22,746 nt of DNA from Tritrichomonas foetus. Taxonomy: Eukaryota; Parabasalia; Tritrichomonadida; Tritrichomonadidae. This document shows, one piece after another, positions 1-7,958 of the stretch. How positions within the stretch are numbered: the stretch's first letter is position 1; each line of letters opens with the position of its first letter. The position numbers and the translations under genes were made by a program. Where the stretch lies: positions 1-22,746 of the forward strand of contig MLAK01001074.1 of NCBI GenBank assembly GCA_001839685.1, in the 5' to 3' direction. The notes below the pieces were generated by a model. It made no database searches. It was not told the origin of the DNA and saw only the letters and a list, made by a program, of their open reading frames with translations.

Positions 1-663
1 GTGAACATTAAAGACACCGAATTAATGGAATGGTTACAGCGTCACATAAAACGAAAGATTAAGTTCTATTCATTCATGAAATACTTGAACTCTAAGTGTA
101 AAAAGATCGATGAAACATTACAACATTCCANNGANAANCACAANNTNAAGAAATTAGTGCCTGTTCCAGAAGCTCCACCTGGTTTAACCAGACAAACTCC
201 AATCTTCATCGAAAATGACACAAGGTACGATCCTAAACCAAACGTTGAAATCCCTAACAAGAAGAAGATCTGTAAATATATAGCTAAAAAGTTAATCAAA
301 TACAATGCNAAACANTANCCACAGAACATTTTACTCGTACTAGATGACTTTGCAGGGAACGCTTTAATCCGTAGACCCGATTCTCCCTTGTGTAAATTAC
401 TTACTAAGACCAGACATTACAANATNACNGCAATCTTNGCNGTTCAGACTCCAAAATTCATTCTAAAGAACTTAAAGCGAATGGCGACAGATGTGAAGAT
501 TTGGAAAGGACTCTCGGAAGAAGACTTTTACGCTCTCATGAAAGAATTAACTCATACTTTTGACACAGATGAGATGTGGGGGATCTATCACGCCTTACAA
601 GACAATCATTCATGTTTAACTTTGAACTTATCAAATGATACTTTTGCCATTGAAGGCGAATAG
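1..663 (+). CDS. Maverick/Polinton packaging ATPase, 3' part (5' end outside window)
   Basis: C-terminal 220 residues of a FtsK/HerA (A32-like) genome-packaging ATPase of a Maverick/Polinton element. The window starts inside the gene: position 1 is not a convincing start and no Walker A motif is present. The Walker B segment ILLVLDDF lies at residues 110-117, followed by a VQTPKF sensor-like segment (148-153) and a C-terminal helical part. By family knowledge the enzyme would pump element DNA into a capsid. About 14 ambiguous bases fall inside the gene, as expected where several similar copies were merged in assembly. The next element gene starts 15 bases after the stop on the same strand. 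A decayed copy of this C-terminus lies at 2392-2535. The family call rests on Walker B, overall feel and the neighbours; no search was run. Confidence 0.75.
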   Translation: MNIKDTELMEWLQRHIKRKIKFYSFMKYLNSKCKKIDETLQHSXXXHXXKKLVPVPEAPPGLTRQTPIFIENDTRYDPKPNVEIPNKKKICKYIAKKLIKYNXKXXPQNILLVLDDFAGNALIRRPDSPLCKLLTKTRHYXXXAIXXVQTPKFILKNLKRMATDVKIWKGLSEEDFYALMKELTHTFDTDEMWGIYHALQDNHSCLTLNLSNDTFAIEGE

Positions 664-678
664 TTTATCAATATGTAA

Positions 679-1734
679 ATGGAACAGAACTATTTAGGAA
701 TCACTCCAGGTGTTCGTGCTTATGTTGATCAAAAGATTGCTGAATCAGGAGGCGGTGGTGGTGGAGAACCAGGACCACCCGGACCACAAGGACCTGCAGG
801 TAAAAGTGCTTATGAAATTTATGCAGAGAGTGTAGAAAATCCATTGACTGAAGAAGAATGGCTCGCTAGCTTAAAAGGAGAACCAGGTCAAGACGGAAAA
901 GATGGAACTCCAGGAACTCAAGGACCAAAAGGCGACACAGGACCACAAGGACCTCAAGGTGTTCAAGGTCCCGCGGGACCACAAGGACCAAAAGGAGATA
1001 AAGGTGATGACGCATCAATTGATGTGTCTCAGTTTGCCACCAAAGATGAATTGGATGATTATACTACCAAAAGTGCTCTAAGGATGGAGTTGGAAATGAT
1101 TAGTAAAACATACGCAGCAAAGACTGAACTCGCCAAGTACGTTCCAGTAAACACACCTGACGCCATTAATATCACTACTCCAAAGCTTAAAGTTAGTGGC
1201 TCNNTCGTCAACGGTGAGGATAAGGAATATGCGACTAAGGAATATGTCGATCAACAATCGGGAGGAGGAGTTGATCCTTCACAGTTTGCGACTAAGACAG
1301 ACCTTGAGGGATGTTTGAAGTGNGTAGATCAAAAAGAAGAAGGAGACATNCATATAATTCGAGGACTCAGCCAATTAGTTTTAAAACCAACAGGCGTTGC
1401 AATCGGTGGTGATAGTGCGAGTATACNATTCTTCGAACATTATATGATGGTTTCAGGCGATTTGTATGATGAAAACGGATCTGAATATGTAACTGAAAGT
1501 TATCTTGAAACGCTCTACGTCCCTAACAGTGCAACAGGAGATGGAATAGAAATAACAAATAATACATATTTGGATCTAACATCTCGACAAATCAAACTGA
1601 AAGCAGACATAGTTTTAGTTGAAGGTGTCCTTAAGAATAGCAATTCACACAACTACGTAACTGAGGACTTAATTCACGATTTATTAGGTGATTTAGAGGC
1701 ACGAGTAGCAGCATTAGAAGCAAAGGTCAAATAA
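679..1734 (+). CDS. Collagen-like fibre/spike protein of the Maverick element
   Basis: 351 residues. A short N-terminal segment leads to a glycine run (24-29), then Gly-X-Y collagen repeats at about 29-42 and 67-111. The two collagen blocks are separated by a non-collagen insert (43-66) containing SAYEIYAES and TEEEWLASLKG, a linker style typical of bacterial and phage collagen-like and tail-fibre proteins. Downstream are fibre-like repeats (SQFATKDEL at 117, YATKEYVDQQ at 184, SQFATKTDL at 201), a beta-rich middle and a C-terminal coiled-coil-like end (LEARVAALEAKVK). This suggests a trimeric surface fibre of the particle encoded by the element. The gene sits between the packaging ATPase and a small ORF with very short spacers. 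Five ambiguous bases occur. The fibre role is inference from architecture. Confidence 0.8.
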   Translation: MEQNYLGITPGVRAYVDQKIAESGGGGGGEPGPPGPQGPAGKSAYEIYAESVENPLTEEEWLASLKGEPGQDGKDGTPGTQGPKGDTGPQGPQGVQGPAGPQGPKGDKGDDASIDVSQFATKDELDDYTTKSALRMELEMISKTYAAKTELAKYVPVNTPDAINITTPKLKVSGXXVNGEDKEYATKEYVDQQSGGGVDPSQFATKTDLEGCLKXVDQKEEGDXHIIRGLSQLVLKPTGVAIGGDSASIXFFEHYMMVSGDLYDENGSEYVTESYLETLYVPNSATGDGIEITNNTYLDLTSRQIKLKADIVLVEGVLKNSNSHNYVTEDLIHDLLGDLEARVAALEAKVK

Positions 1735-1752
1735 CATTTTACCCTTATCTAA

Positions 1753-1962
1753 ATGCGCTTTCGAATCTTTGTTTACGACAAAGATGAGTACGAAGTTACC
1801 GAGAACAACATTTGTGTGTTTGTTAGACATAAGGAAACAAACATCGAATATCGCCATTATGATGGTATAGTAATATTTTCAGTCGGCGAAGATGATGATG
1901 GGTTGTTCGAATACGAAATGTATTCTACTAGTAATGTGTTTATTGTGGTTTGTCATTCATAA
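1753..1962 (+). CDS. Small acidic protein, probable Maverick gene
   Basis: 69 residues with no recognised domain. The protein is rich in D/E and aromatic residues and looks like a short beta-rich protein. It follows the fibre gene by 18 bases on the same strand, in the same tight spacing seen between the ATPase and fibre genes, which is the main reason to accept it. It may be a complete small structural or accessory protein, or the truncated start of a longer Maverick gene cut off by the AT-rich boundary that begins just after it. Confidence 0.5.
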   Translation: MRFRIFVYDKDEYEVTENNICVFVRHKETNIEYRHYDGIVIFSVGEDDDGLFEYEMYSTSNVFIVVCHS

Positions 1963-1985
1963 TAATCTTTATATATCTCTATATA

Positions 1986-2049
1986 TAACCGCTTTATAAC
2001 CGTTATAACCGTTTCCCTAACCGCTTTATAACCGCTATAACCGTTTTTT
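1986..2049. repeat. Six phased TAACCG boxes in two 32-bp units
   Basis: TAACCG begins at 1986, 1997, 2006, 2018, 2029 and 2038, giving spacings of 11, 9, 12, 11 and 9 bases. The block is therefore a 32-bp unit (1986-2017) repeated once with few changes (2018-2049). On the minus strand each box reads CGGTTA, and several are within AACGGTTA, which fits a Myb-type site (YAACKG). It lies just after the last intact Maverick gene. Confidence 0.75.
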
Positions 2050-2391
2050 GACCACTTCACCACACTCCCTACTCCCGCCTGACATGTTATATGAAAAATA
2101 TATCAGATATAATAGTATATATAAGACGGACAGACTGGAGTTGCGCGAAGCGCAAAACGAAAGGATGGTAGTTTTTTTTTACCATTGCTTTATTTGAAAA
2201 AATTTTAACATTGATTATAGGACAAAATTGGTAAAAATTGACTTTCACTTTTAAAATGTGAAACTCACATTCATATGTAAATAAATATGATATTTATCAC
2301 TGAATTTAATTGTATTCAATTTCTATATCAATTTTTATCCCAACGAAAAGGGAAAAATAACACATCAAGCTAATTCTGCAACAGAATTAAA
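2050..2391. other. AT-rich spacer between Maverick fragment and decayed copy
   Basis: Apart from the hairpin/poly-T module at 2141-2185, I see no gene here. The sequence is low-complexity AT-rich DNA with short ORFs only. Confidence 0.6.
2141..2185. repeat. Hairpin/poly-T module, first copy
   Basis: TTGCGC-GAA-GCGCAA is a perfect 6-bp stem with a 3-base loop at 2141-2155. It is followed by a second inverted repeat, ATGGTA (2165-2170) and TACCAT (2180-2185), around a run of nine or ten T. It could act as a terminator-like structure or an element boundary. A similar GCGC-GGA-GCGC hairpin followed by poly-T occurs at 3144-3180. Confidence 0.6.
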
Positions 2392-2535
2392 ATGAAGGTG
2401 CTTTATTTTCTTAAACCAACGCTTTATTCTTTCGAAAATTATGAAATGTTGGGGATTTATTACGACACCCAAGATAATTACTCATGCTAGACCCTGAACT
2501 TATCGAATGACTCTTTTGCCATTAAAGGAACTTGA
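2392..2535 (+). pseudogene. Decayed second copy of the Maverick ATPase C-terminus
   Basis: Translation from 2392 runs parallel to the end of the ATPase at 1-663. EMLGIYYDTQDNYSC matches EMWGIYHALQDNHSC, then after an in-frame TAG at 2488 TLNLSNDSFAIKG matches TLNLSNDTFAIEG. The stop is TGA at 2533. Upstream, LYFLKPTLYSFENYEM still aligns with FYALMKELTHTFDTDEM. Only about 48 codons are recognisable and one is a stop, so this is a relic of a related Maverick in the same orientation. Confidence 0.85.
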
Positions 2536-2767
2536 ACAAGGTTCGCTTAATATTCACTTGAACTTAAGATTGAACAGAATAAACAGAGAAATAACGATTG
2601 TAATCTTATTTCTAATAAAAACACATACATTGTTCTCTTCAACTTCGGATTCATCTCAATCATAAACGTAGATTCAAAAGAACATTTGATAAAGGATAAA
2701 AAGTGAAAAAGAGTCGGACAACGTGTCACTTTTCATAATGCTTGCAAATCTTTCAACGCTCATCTAA

Positions 2768-3013
2768 AAGGAACTTGAAAACTCATTTCAATTTTTGTCT
2801 TCCGAATCATTACTTCGTAGCACACACCCACACTTATCCGATCTTGAATGTGATTCAATAATCTGTACGAACCACTTAAAGAAGAAAGGTATCAATCATC
2901 CATTTTCGATTGAACCCTACTTGGACAATCTGATGAACATTGCTCAAGTCTATAATGACAAAGATCCAGACATTGTTGAAATGAAGGTCCTCAAGAGCTG
3001 GTTGAAAATATAA
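2768..3013 (+). pseudogene. Open fragment of an unidentified gene, probable Maverick relic
   Basis: An open stretch of 81 codons, entered from an in-frame TAA at 2765 and without an ATG near its start, ends at TAA 3011-3013. Its composition is protein-like (LSDLECDSIICTNH, NIAQVYNDKDPDIVEMK) and unlike the AT-rich surroundings. I do not recognise the family. It lies between the ATPase relic and the polymerase-like relic, all on the same strand, so it probably belongs to the same decayed element. The 2540-2760 stretch before it also reads as broken protein-like fragments. Confidence 0.4.
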
Positions 3014-3096
3014 TTGAAAAAAACCATGATTAACAAGATGATTTGATGTCTTTGCAAATAAACTACGAAGCATTAAAAGATATCAGGAAATCTAGG

Positions 3097-3180
3097 ACGC
3101 CAAGACTCTGCGGGGTCTTAGGCGTGGTCGTTATAGTGGGAGGGCGCGGAGCGCGCGGGAGTGAGAGTGAGTTTTTTTTT
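3097..3180. repeat. GC-rich hairpins and poly-T, second copy of the module
   Basis: ACGCCAAGAC (3097-3106) pairs with GTCTTAGGCGT (3115-3125, one bulged base). It is followed by GCGC-GGA-GCGC (3144-3154) and a run of T ending at 3180. The order, a short GCGC stem with a purine triloop then about 20 bases then poly-T, repeats the arrangement at 2141-2180. This is an island of high GC in AT-rich DNA. Confidence 0.6.
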
Positions 3181-3633
3181 TATTGGAACGTAGTCGTTCA
3201 AATCAATCTTTACCGCAAAATATTGATTTACAACTTTGGATTTCTACTTTGAGATTTTCATTAGTTGCAGAGTCAATCAAATCATCTTTCGTGGCAAACT
3301 AAGAAATATTAATAGAAAATTTTTTGTGAGAGAAATAATATATATTTTTCACCTTATTATTTCACCTTATCTCTATCGTTTGTTTTTTCGTAAAGGTCTC
3401 AGGTTCGATTCATAAATATTTTCAGAAATTTTTTTATAAATTTTTAGGATAATTTTTAAAAAATCATTTGGTGTCGATTGGTAAAATTTTTCTACCATCA
3501 TTTTTTTTGTTTGTGTTTTTTCATAAATTTTTCAGAAATATTTTTGAAATATTTTTTTATAAATTTTTTTTTGGTCGATCGTTTTGATTATTATTATTTT
3601 TAAACGTTATTTATAAAATTATTTTGTTTCGGG
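3181..3633. other. T-rich spacer without genes
   Basis: Very AT-rich, with many runs of T. It contains a TGGTA...TACCA inverted repeat at 3479-3497, resembling the one at 2165-2185, and a tRNA T-arm-like piece at 3391-3411. I see no credible gene. Confidence 0.6.
3391..3411 (+). other. tRNA T-arm (B-box)-like fragment
   Basis: The sequence contains AAGGTC followed by TCAGGTTCGATTC, which resembles the variable loop and B-box of a tRNA gene (GGTTCRANTC). The 3' half of the T stem does not pair and there is no A-box at a suitable distance upstream, so this is at best a relic. Confidence 0.25.
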
Positions 3634-4260
3634 CAGTTGAGCAATGTAGTTGCGAATAATGCCCGAAATTATATCTACTCTTGCATTCAATCTGCTATAT
3701 TCATTGATTTAGAAATTGAGTCATTAAGAAAGACTATTACGACTAAAAAATTGCCTAATAATTAAATAAATGATATATCTAAACACTTTCGAGGTAATTT
3801 TGTTGTTAAAAGAATTAATAAAGAAACTGGTGTAATATAAGTTAACATTAACACTCATAGAAATAAGAAATGTAGTTCCTTTCATAGATGTGTGGAGCTC
3901 ATCCTTTATAAAGATCATTTTATGATTGATCAAAATCTTCCAGTCACTACTTTTTGCTTATAGTATAAAGAAATGTTAAAACAAAAGTTCCCATCAAGGG
4001 GTCAACAGAAAATGCAATTAATAAGAGGTTTAAATCAAAAAGGTTACCCTAAATACTCANAAGGAACTAACCCAATGAAAATTATACTGAAGATGGAAGA
4101 ATTGGGATTTTTTCGTGGAATAACTGCTTAAGATATGAATCTCCTCCGATCCATTCGATCAAAATTTACTTATAAAATTATTATAGAAATATTGATGGGT
4201 CACTTGTTGGTCAAATTTGAAAGCCTTGCTGATGATATCATCAATCTATTCCTGGTAGTG
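3634..4260 (+). pseudogene. Decayed Maverick-type DNA polymerase B N-terminal region
   Basis: One frame from 3634 reads as protein across about 500 bases but holds stops at 3763, 3838, 3961 and 4129. Recognisable pieces include SAIFIDLEIESLRKTI, HRCVELILYKDHFMID, LPVTTF, and KYS-GTNPMKIILKMEELGFF. They resemble, from memory, the N-terminal region of trichomonad Maverick family-B polymerases, with its ELILY.DH.M block. After 4131 the frame continues with LVKFESLADD-like text, perhaps after a frameshift. One ambiguous base lies at 4060. It is on the same strand as the other Maverick pieces. The pseudogene status is clear; the polymerase assignment is moderate. Confidence 0.5.
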
Positions 4261-4261
4261 T

Positions 4262-4804
4262 TTCTATTTCATCGAAGCGATTTTCCATAAAGAATATTTG
4301 GTCATTCATTCTTATATATAAATAAAAAAATTTTTTTATTTATTTTAAACGACGAAATGTCATTAAAACGTAAATATTTTGAAAAAGTGCAAATTTTCAC
4401 TTCGTCAAAAAAGGTATGAAAAATGAGTGAAAAATGTTTGAAAAAGGCTTGAAAAAGGTATTATAAAAATGTGAAAAAGTGATTGACCGAAAAAATGAGT
4501 AAAGGCAATAAAAGGCGATTTATGGTAGATATTAGGGTTGAAAAAATATGGAGTTGGGGATCAATGGGAGGTGGAGAGTTTTGAATGTCTGGTGGAAGCC
4601 ATGATTTCATTTTTAGGGGAGATGATGGAATTGCTATTTGTGAATTGTATACAGAAATGTATTTATAATAATATCTTCATTCACCTAAAAGTGACAGTTA
4701 TACTTGGTCACCTAAAAGTGGCATTTACATACTATGGTCAATAAATTCACCTCTGAATGATCAGAAATGCCCAAATTTATTTTTGTAAAAAAATCGCATT
4801 TCAT
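4262..4804. other. Gene-free AT-rich stretch with short repeats
   Basis: The segment at 4420-4510 is a degenerate run of tgaaaaa-like units. TCACCTAAAAGTG occurs twice 27 bases apart (4681-4693 and 4708-4720), each with partial CAC/GTG symmetry. Short open frames here lack ATG starts or convincing composition. Confidence 0.55.
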
Positions 4805-5497
4805 TTATTTTATTTTTTTATTTACCTCCGCCAAAATGAATGGGTTTGTTTTCTTTTCTTCACCAATAGTTGTTGGATTTCCGTGTCCAGGGAAAACAAT
4901 GATATCATCATCAAGTGGATACAGCTTTTCCATGATGCTTTTCATAATCAAAGCGAAATTTCCAAGAGGTAATTCTGTATTCCCGATTGAGCCTTGGAAA
5001 AGTGTATCACCTGAGAAAAGATACTTCTGGGATTCTATTTTCAAACCAGTGCTTCCTGGGGTGTGGCCTGGAATGTCAATAACTCCGAATTTTTCGTTTC
5101 CAAGAGAGATAATTTCACCATCTTTCACATAAACAAAACGATCAAGGTAGTTTTTGAGAGATAATCCATTTCCTGTCGATGACGATAGATTAAGATTTGG
5201 TTTTGTGTATAGTCCCATGTCATTTTCAGAGGCATATACCTTCGCATCTGGATATGCCTCACAAATCTCTGGGACTGCGCCCGTATGATCAAAATGTCCA
5301 TGTGTTAAATATATGTTAACGTTTTTCTTGTCTGTGAATTTTTTGAGGTATCCAAGAACGATATTAGCTTCACTTCCAGGATCAAGAATTAAGAAGTGGT
5401 CATCGAAGTCCATAATATAGCAGTTCGTTTGATAAGATCCGAGTGGTGAGGAAGCAAGATTAACGAGCGATCGAGAATGTTTGAAGAAACTAAGCAT
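4805..5497 (-). CDS. Metallo-beta-lactamase-fold hydrolase (glyoxalase II/YcbL-like)
   Basis: 230 residues from ATG 5497; the frame is open a little further upstream but has no ATG there. The metal motif THGHFDH (65-71) gives the HxHxDH ligands. Others are H145 in GHTPGS, D164 in SGDTLF and H205 in FPGHG, so the two-metal site is complete. The length fits compact bacterial-type glyoxalase II-like thioester hydrolases that lack the long C-terminal domain of classical glyoxalase II. The N-terminus MLSFFKHSRSLVNLASS precedes the domain, is rich in S, K, R and hydrophobics, and resembles trichomonad hydrogenosomal presequences, so organelle import is possible. The gene is divergent from the 5582 gene across 84 bases. 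The substrate cannot be read from sequence. Confidence 0.9.
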   Translation of the reverse strand: MLSFFKHSRSLVNLASSPLGSYQTNCYIMDFDDHFLILDPGSEANIVLGYLKKFTDKKNVNIYLTHGHFDHTGAVPEICEAYPDAKVYASENDMGLYTKPNLNLSSSTGNGLSLKNYLDRFVYVKDGEIISLGNEKFGVIDIPGHTPGSTGLKIESQKYLFSGDTLFQGSIGNTELPLGNFALIMKSIMEKLYPLDDDIIVFPGHGNPTTIGEEKKTNPFILAEVNKKIK

Positions 5498-5581
5498 TTG
5501 AAGATTCAAAACTTTTTATATTCATTTTTATCGTTTCAGATTACTTTTTTGAATATTAACATGAACTTTTTCATAATTAAT
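5498..5581. promoter_or_regulatory. Divergent promoter region with initiator for the 5582 gene
   Basis: 84 bases lie between the divergent ATGs at 5497 (-) and 5582 (+). TCATA at 5571-5575 matches the trichomonad initiator TCA-Y-W, and its A at 5573 would give a 9-nt leader for the + gene. No equally good initiator is seen for the minus gene. Confidence 0.55.
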
Positions 5582-6379
5582 ATGGTCGAATACAAAATAC
5601 GATATGTACAAATAAAAATTGAAAAAGTTTATAGAAGGATCCCAAAAATGGATGTCGATAATTTTGATGCTTACTCTGAAGATAAAGCAATATTCTTTGA
5701 TGGATTCGCAAAGATGATTTACAACAATAGGAATTACCTCAATTTGGACGAATGGACGAAAACAATTGTCGAAAAACACAGCATATTATATATCCACGTT
5801 TTATGCAAACATTCCAACAAAATATCAGCAACATGTAAAGAACGAATGTGGATCTCTCTTTCATTTGTTGAAGAAAAAAAAGTTGGTATCGAATTCATCA
5901 CATCACAAAACACAATCTTGCTTTACACAGGCTATCCATATGCTCAAAACCTCTTTGCTATGCCGTACAAAGCATATTCAAGACTCAGACATATTCTGGA
6001 GTCACCAGAGTATCAAAAAATTCTCGCCACACACGAAACAGCAAATGATGCAGTCAACATTTTTTTCATGTATTTTAAAATAAAATTGAAGGGACTTAAA
6101 TTTGTCGTAAAAGACAATAACAGATGGCTGACCGATTTAGAGTCAATGAATAATCTTAAAAATCTGAAAGATTTGATTGTCTCAATGAAAAAAGAAGTTT
6201 ACTCGTACGCAACGAATCTTTCTGTCAATGATTTTTACATTTTTGTGACGAAATTTATATCGAAAGATGAAATTTCTGAAACAGATAATCCAGGAAATAT
6301 CATTGCGCTTTTAGGAACACTTCACAAAGTTATGCATCGTCTTTACACGAAAGATAACTTCATAATTTCTGAAGATTGA
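5582..6379 (+). CDS. Conserved-looking protein of unknown function (265 aa)
   Basis: I do not recognise this protein. The start at 5582 is chosen because an initiator TCATA precedes it by 7 bases; earlier in-frame ATGs (5477, 5561) would run into the divergent hydrolase gene or precede the initiator. A further Met (MDVDNF) at 5648 is a possible alternative. The sequence appears soluble and globular, mixed alpha/beta, lysine-rich, with no signal peptide or clear membrane segment. Features are SLSFVEEKKVGIEFITSQNT in the first half and a helical second half ending KDNFIISED. It ends 119 bases before the next + gene. Confidence 0.7.
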   Translation: MVEYKIRYVQIKIEKVYRRIPKMDVDNFDAYSEDKAIFFDGFAKMIYNNRNYLNLDEWTKTIVEKHSILYIHVLCKHSNKISATCKERMWISLSFVEEKKVGIEFITSQNTILLYTGYPYAQNLFAMPYKAYSRLRHILESPEYQKILATHETANDAVNIFFMYFKIKLKGLKFVVKDNNRWLTDLESMNNLKNLKDLIVSMKKEVYSYATNLSVNDFYIFVTKFISKDEISETDNPGNIIALLGTLHKVMHRLYTKDNFIISED

Positions 6380-6498
6380 CCAAAAAATTGATCACCAGCA
6401 ATTTTGGAAGTTTTATCTAGTAAAAGACGTCTTTTATTCATTTTTGAAATCAAATGTCCAATCTATAACTTCCAAGTTAATAATGTTTCTATTATAAA

Positions 6499-6996
6499 AT
6501 GTTCAAACTTTTTTTTTTTTTGTTTATTGTACATTTTTTTATATCTCACTCTTTTCAATCAAAAATCACTTTGAATGGTAATTCAAACTCAAATATAAAA
6601 ATGATTTTTGCATTAATTCTTTTAAGCTCTTCACTAAAGAGTGATGATAAGAATGCTATATTTGAGAATCTTCTCAACAGCCCGATGGCTGCAATGCTGG
6701 CTCTTCAAAAGAATTCTAAAAATCCAAATCACAATTATTTAACACCTTTAGAAAGTAAAGAATCAAGGAAATTGTTCAACGCCTATTTATGGCTTAGTTT
6801 AATCAATGGGAATCTTGATGGAACAAAACTATCCTCCCTTGATCCAATGCTTTTATACATGCTGTCTCGGTCGAAACAATTTCAACCTCCAAAACCAAAG
6901 AAAGAACCACTAAAAATGCCGAGGCATTCCAATTTACTCGAACAACCATTGGGAAAATTATTCCGTCAAAGACGAAATGTTAGACGAGATTACTAA
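6499..6996 (+). CDS. Small secreted protein with basic C-terminus, unknown function
   Basis: 165 residues from ATG 6499. The N-terminus MFKLFFFLFIVHFFISHSFQ is a strong signal-peptide-like hydrophobic stretch. A second hydrophobic start (MIFALILLSSS) begins at Met35 (ATG 6601) and itself resembles a signal peptide, so the true start is uncertain. The mature part is helical, has a proline/lysine-rich hinge (PPKPKKEPLKMP, 130-141) and ends RQRRNVRRDY, a polybasic tail with dibasic sites. No cysteines are seen, so a disulfide-rich effector fold is excluded. I know no family. It converges on histone H4, with 166 bases between the stops. Confidence 0.55.
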   Translation: MFKLFFFLFIVHFFISHSFQSKITLNGNSNSNIKMIFALILLSSSLKSDDKNAIFENLLNSPMAAMLALQKNSKNPNHNYLTPLESKESRKLFNAYLWLSLINGNLDGTKLSSLDPMLLYMLSRSKQFQPPKPKKEPLKMPRHSNLLEQPLGKLFRQRRNVRRDY

Positions 6997-7162
6997 ATAA
7001 AAAATATTGTTTTAAATTAACTATGTTTATAAATATTACATTTATAATAAAACATATATAATCTTTATGCGAAACATTGAAAAGACTAATTCATCAAAGA
7101 GAAAAAAATACCAAAATATATGGAATAAAAAGACTGAGATAGATTTTGAATAAAAAATAGAT

Positions 7163-7556
<394 letters not shown>

Positions 7557-7958
7557 CTTTTCAGATATTGAAATTGTGAATTCTGAATGTAAAGAAATTC
7601 ATCAATCAAATTAAGAAGGTACAAAATTGTATGAAAAATTAAGAAAGGATATTTCATCGACATCTTTAAATCGATTTAAGCTTGACTAGAGACAGTTTTC
7701 AGAAAGATTATACTTTCCATATTTCGAATAACAAATTAAGCGATGTCAAAAGATTTTTTAACGGTGTTGTTCAAAACATAAAATTCGCCGAAAATATGAT
7801 TTCTTGATATTTCATTACAATATCCAGAAATCTAAGAAAAGTTTTATACGTCAAAATGTATCATGATTTTCCAAGTTTCATAGTTCTTCCTTTACGATTC
7901 AAATCCGAAAAAAAAAAGATGAAAGCCGTTGAAATAAAGAAGCATTCATTACATACAT
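7557..7958. other. Intergenic region between H4 promoter and the next minus gene
   Basis: 402 bases of AT-rich sequence. I see no gene or strong repeat. A short + frame at 7856 overlaps the 3' end of the minus gene at 7959 and is biased to F/S/K, so it is not accepted. Confidence 0.6.

Noticed and set aside
1986..2049. CRISPR-like array
   Set aside because: Units are too short, spacers are 3-6 bases, and the organism is eukaryotic; a phased binding-site array fits better.
3043..3252. Open frame across the GC-rich hairpins
   Set aside because: It is explained by the hairpin and poly-T structure; the translation (GGRGARGSESEFFFYW) is repeat noise.
3340..3420. Functional tRNA gene
   Set aside because: Only a B-box-like piece is present; no A-box, no acceptor pairing and a broken T stem.
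4538..4744. Plus-strand open frame before the MBL gene
   Set aside because: It has no ATG at its start, and its composition is that of AT-rich spacer DNA containing direct repeats.
4757..5132. Plus-strand open frames opposite the MBL hydrolase
   Set aside because: They mirror the minus-strand gene, whose catalytic motifs are complete; their composition is antisense-like.
5477..5581. Earlier start for the 5582 gene
   Set aside because: It would overlap the divergent hydrolase start, and the initiator TCATA at 5571 lies downstream of it; the extra residues are AT-rich low complexity.
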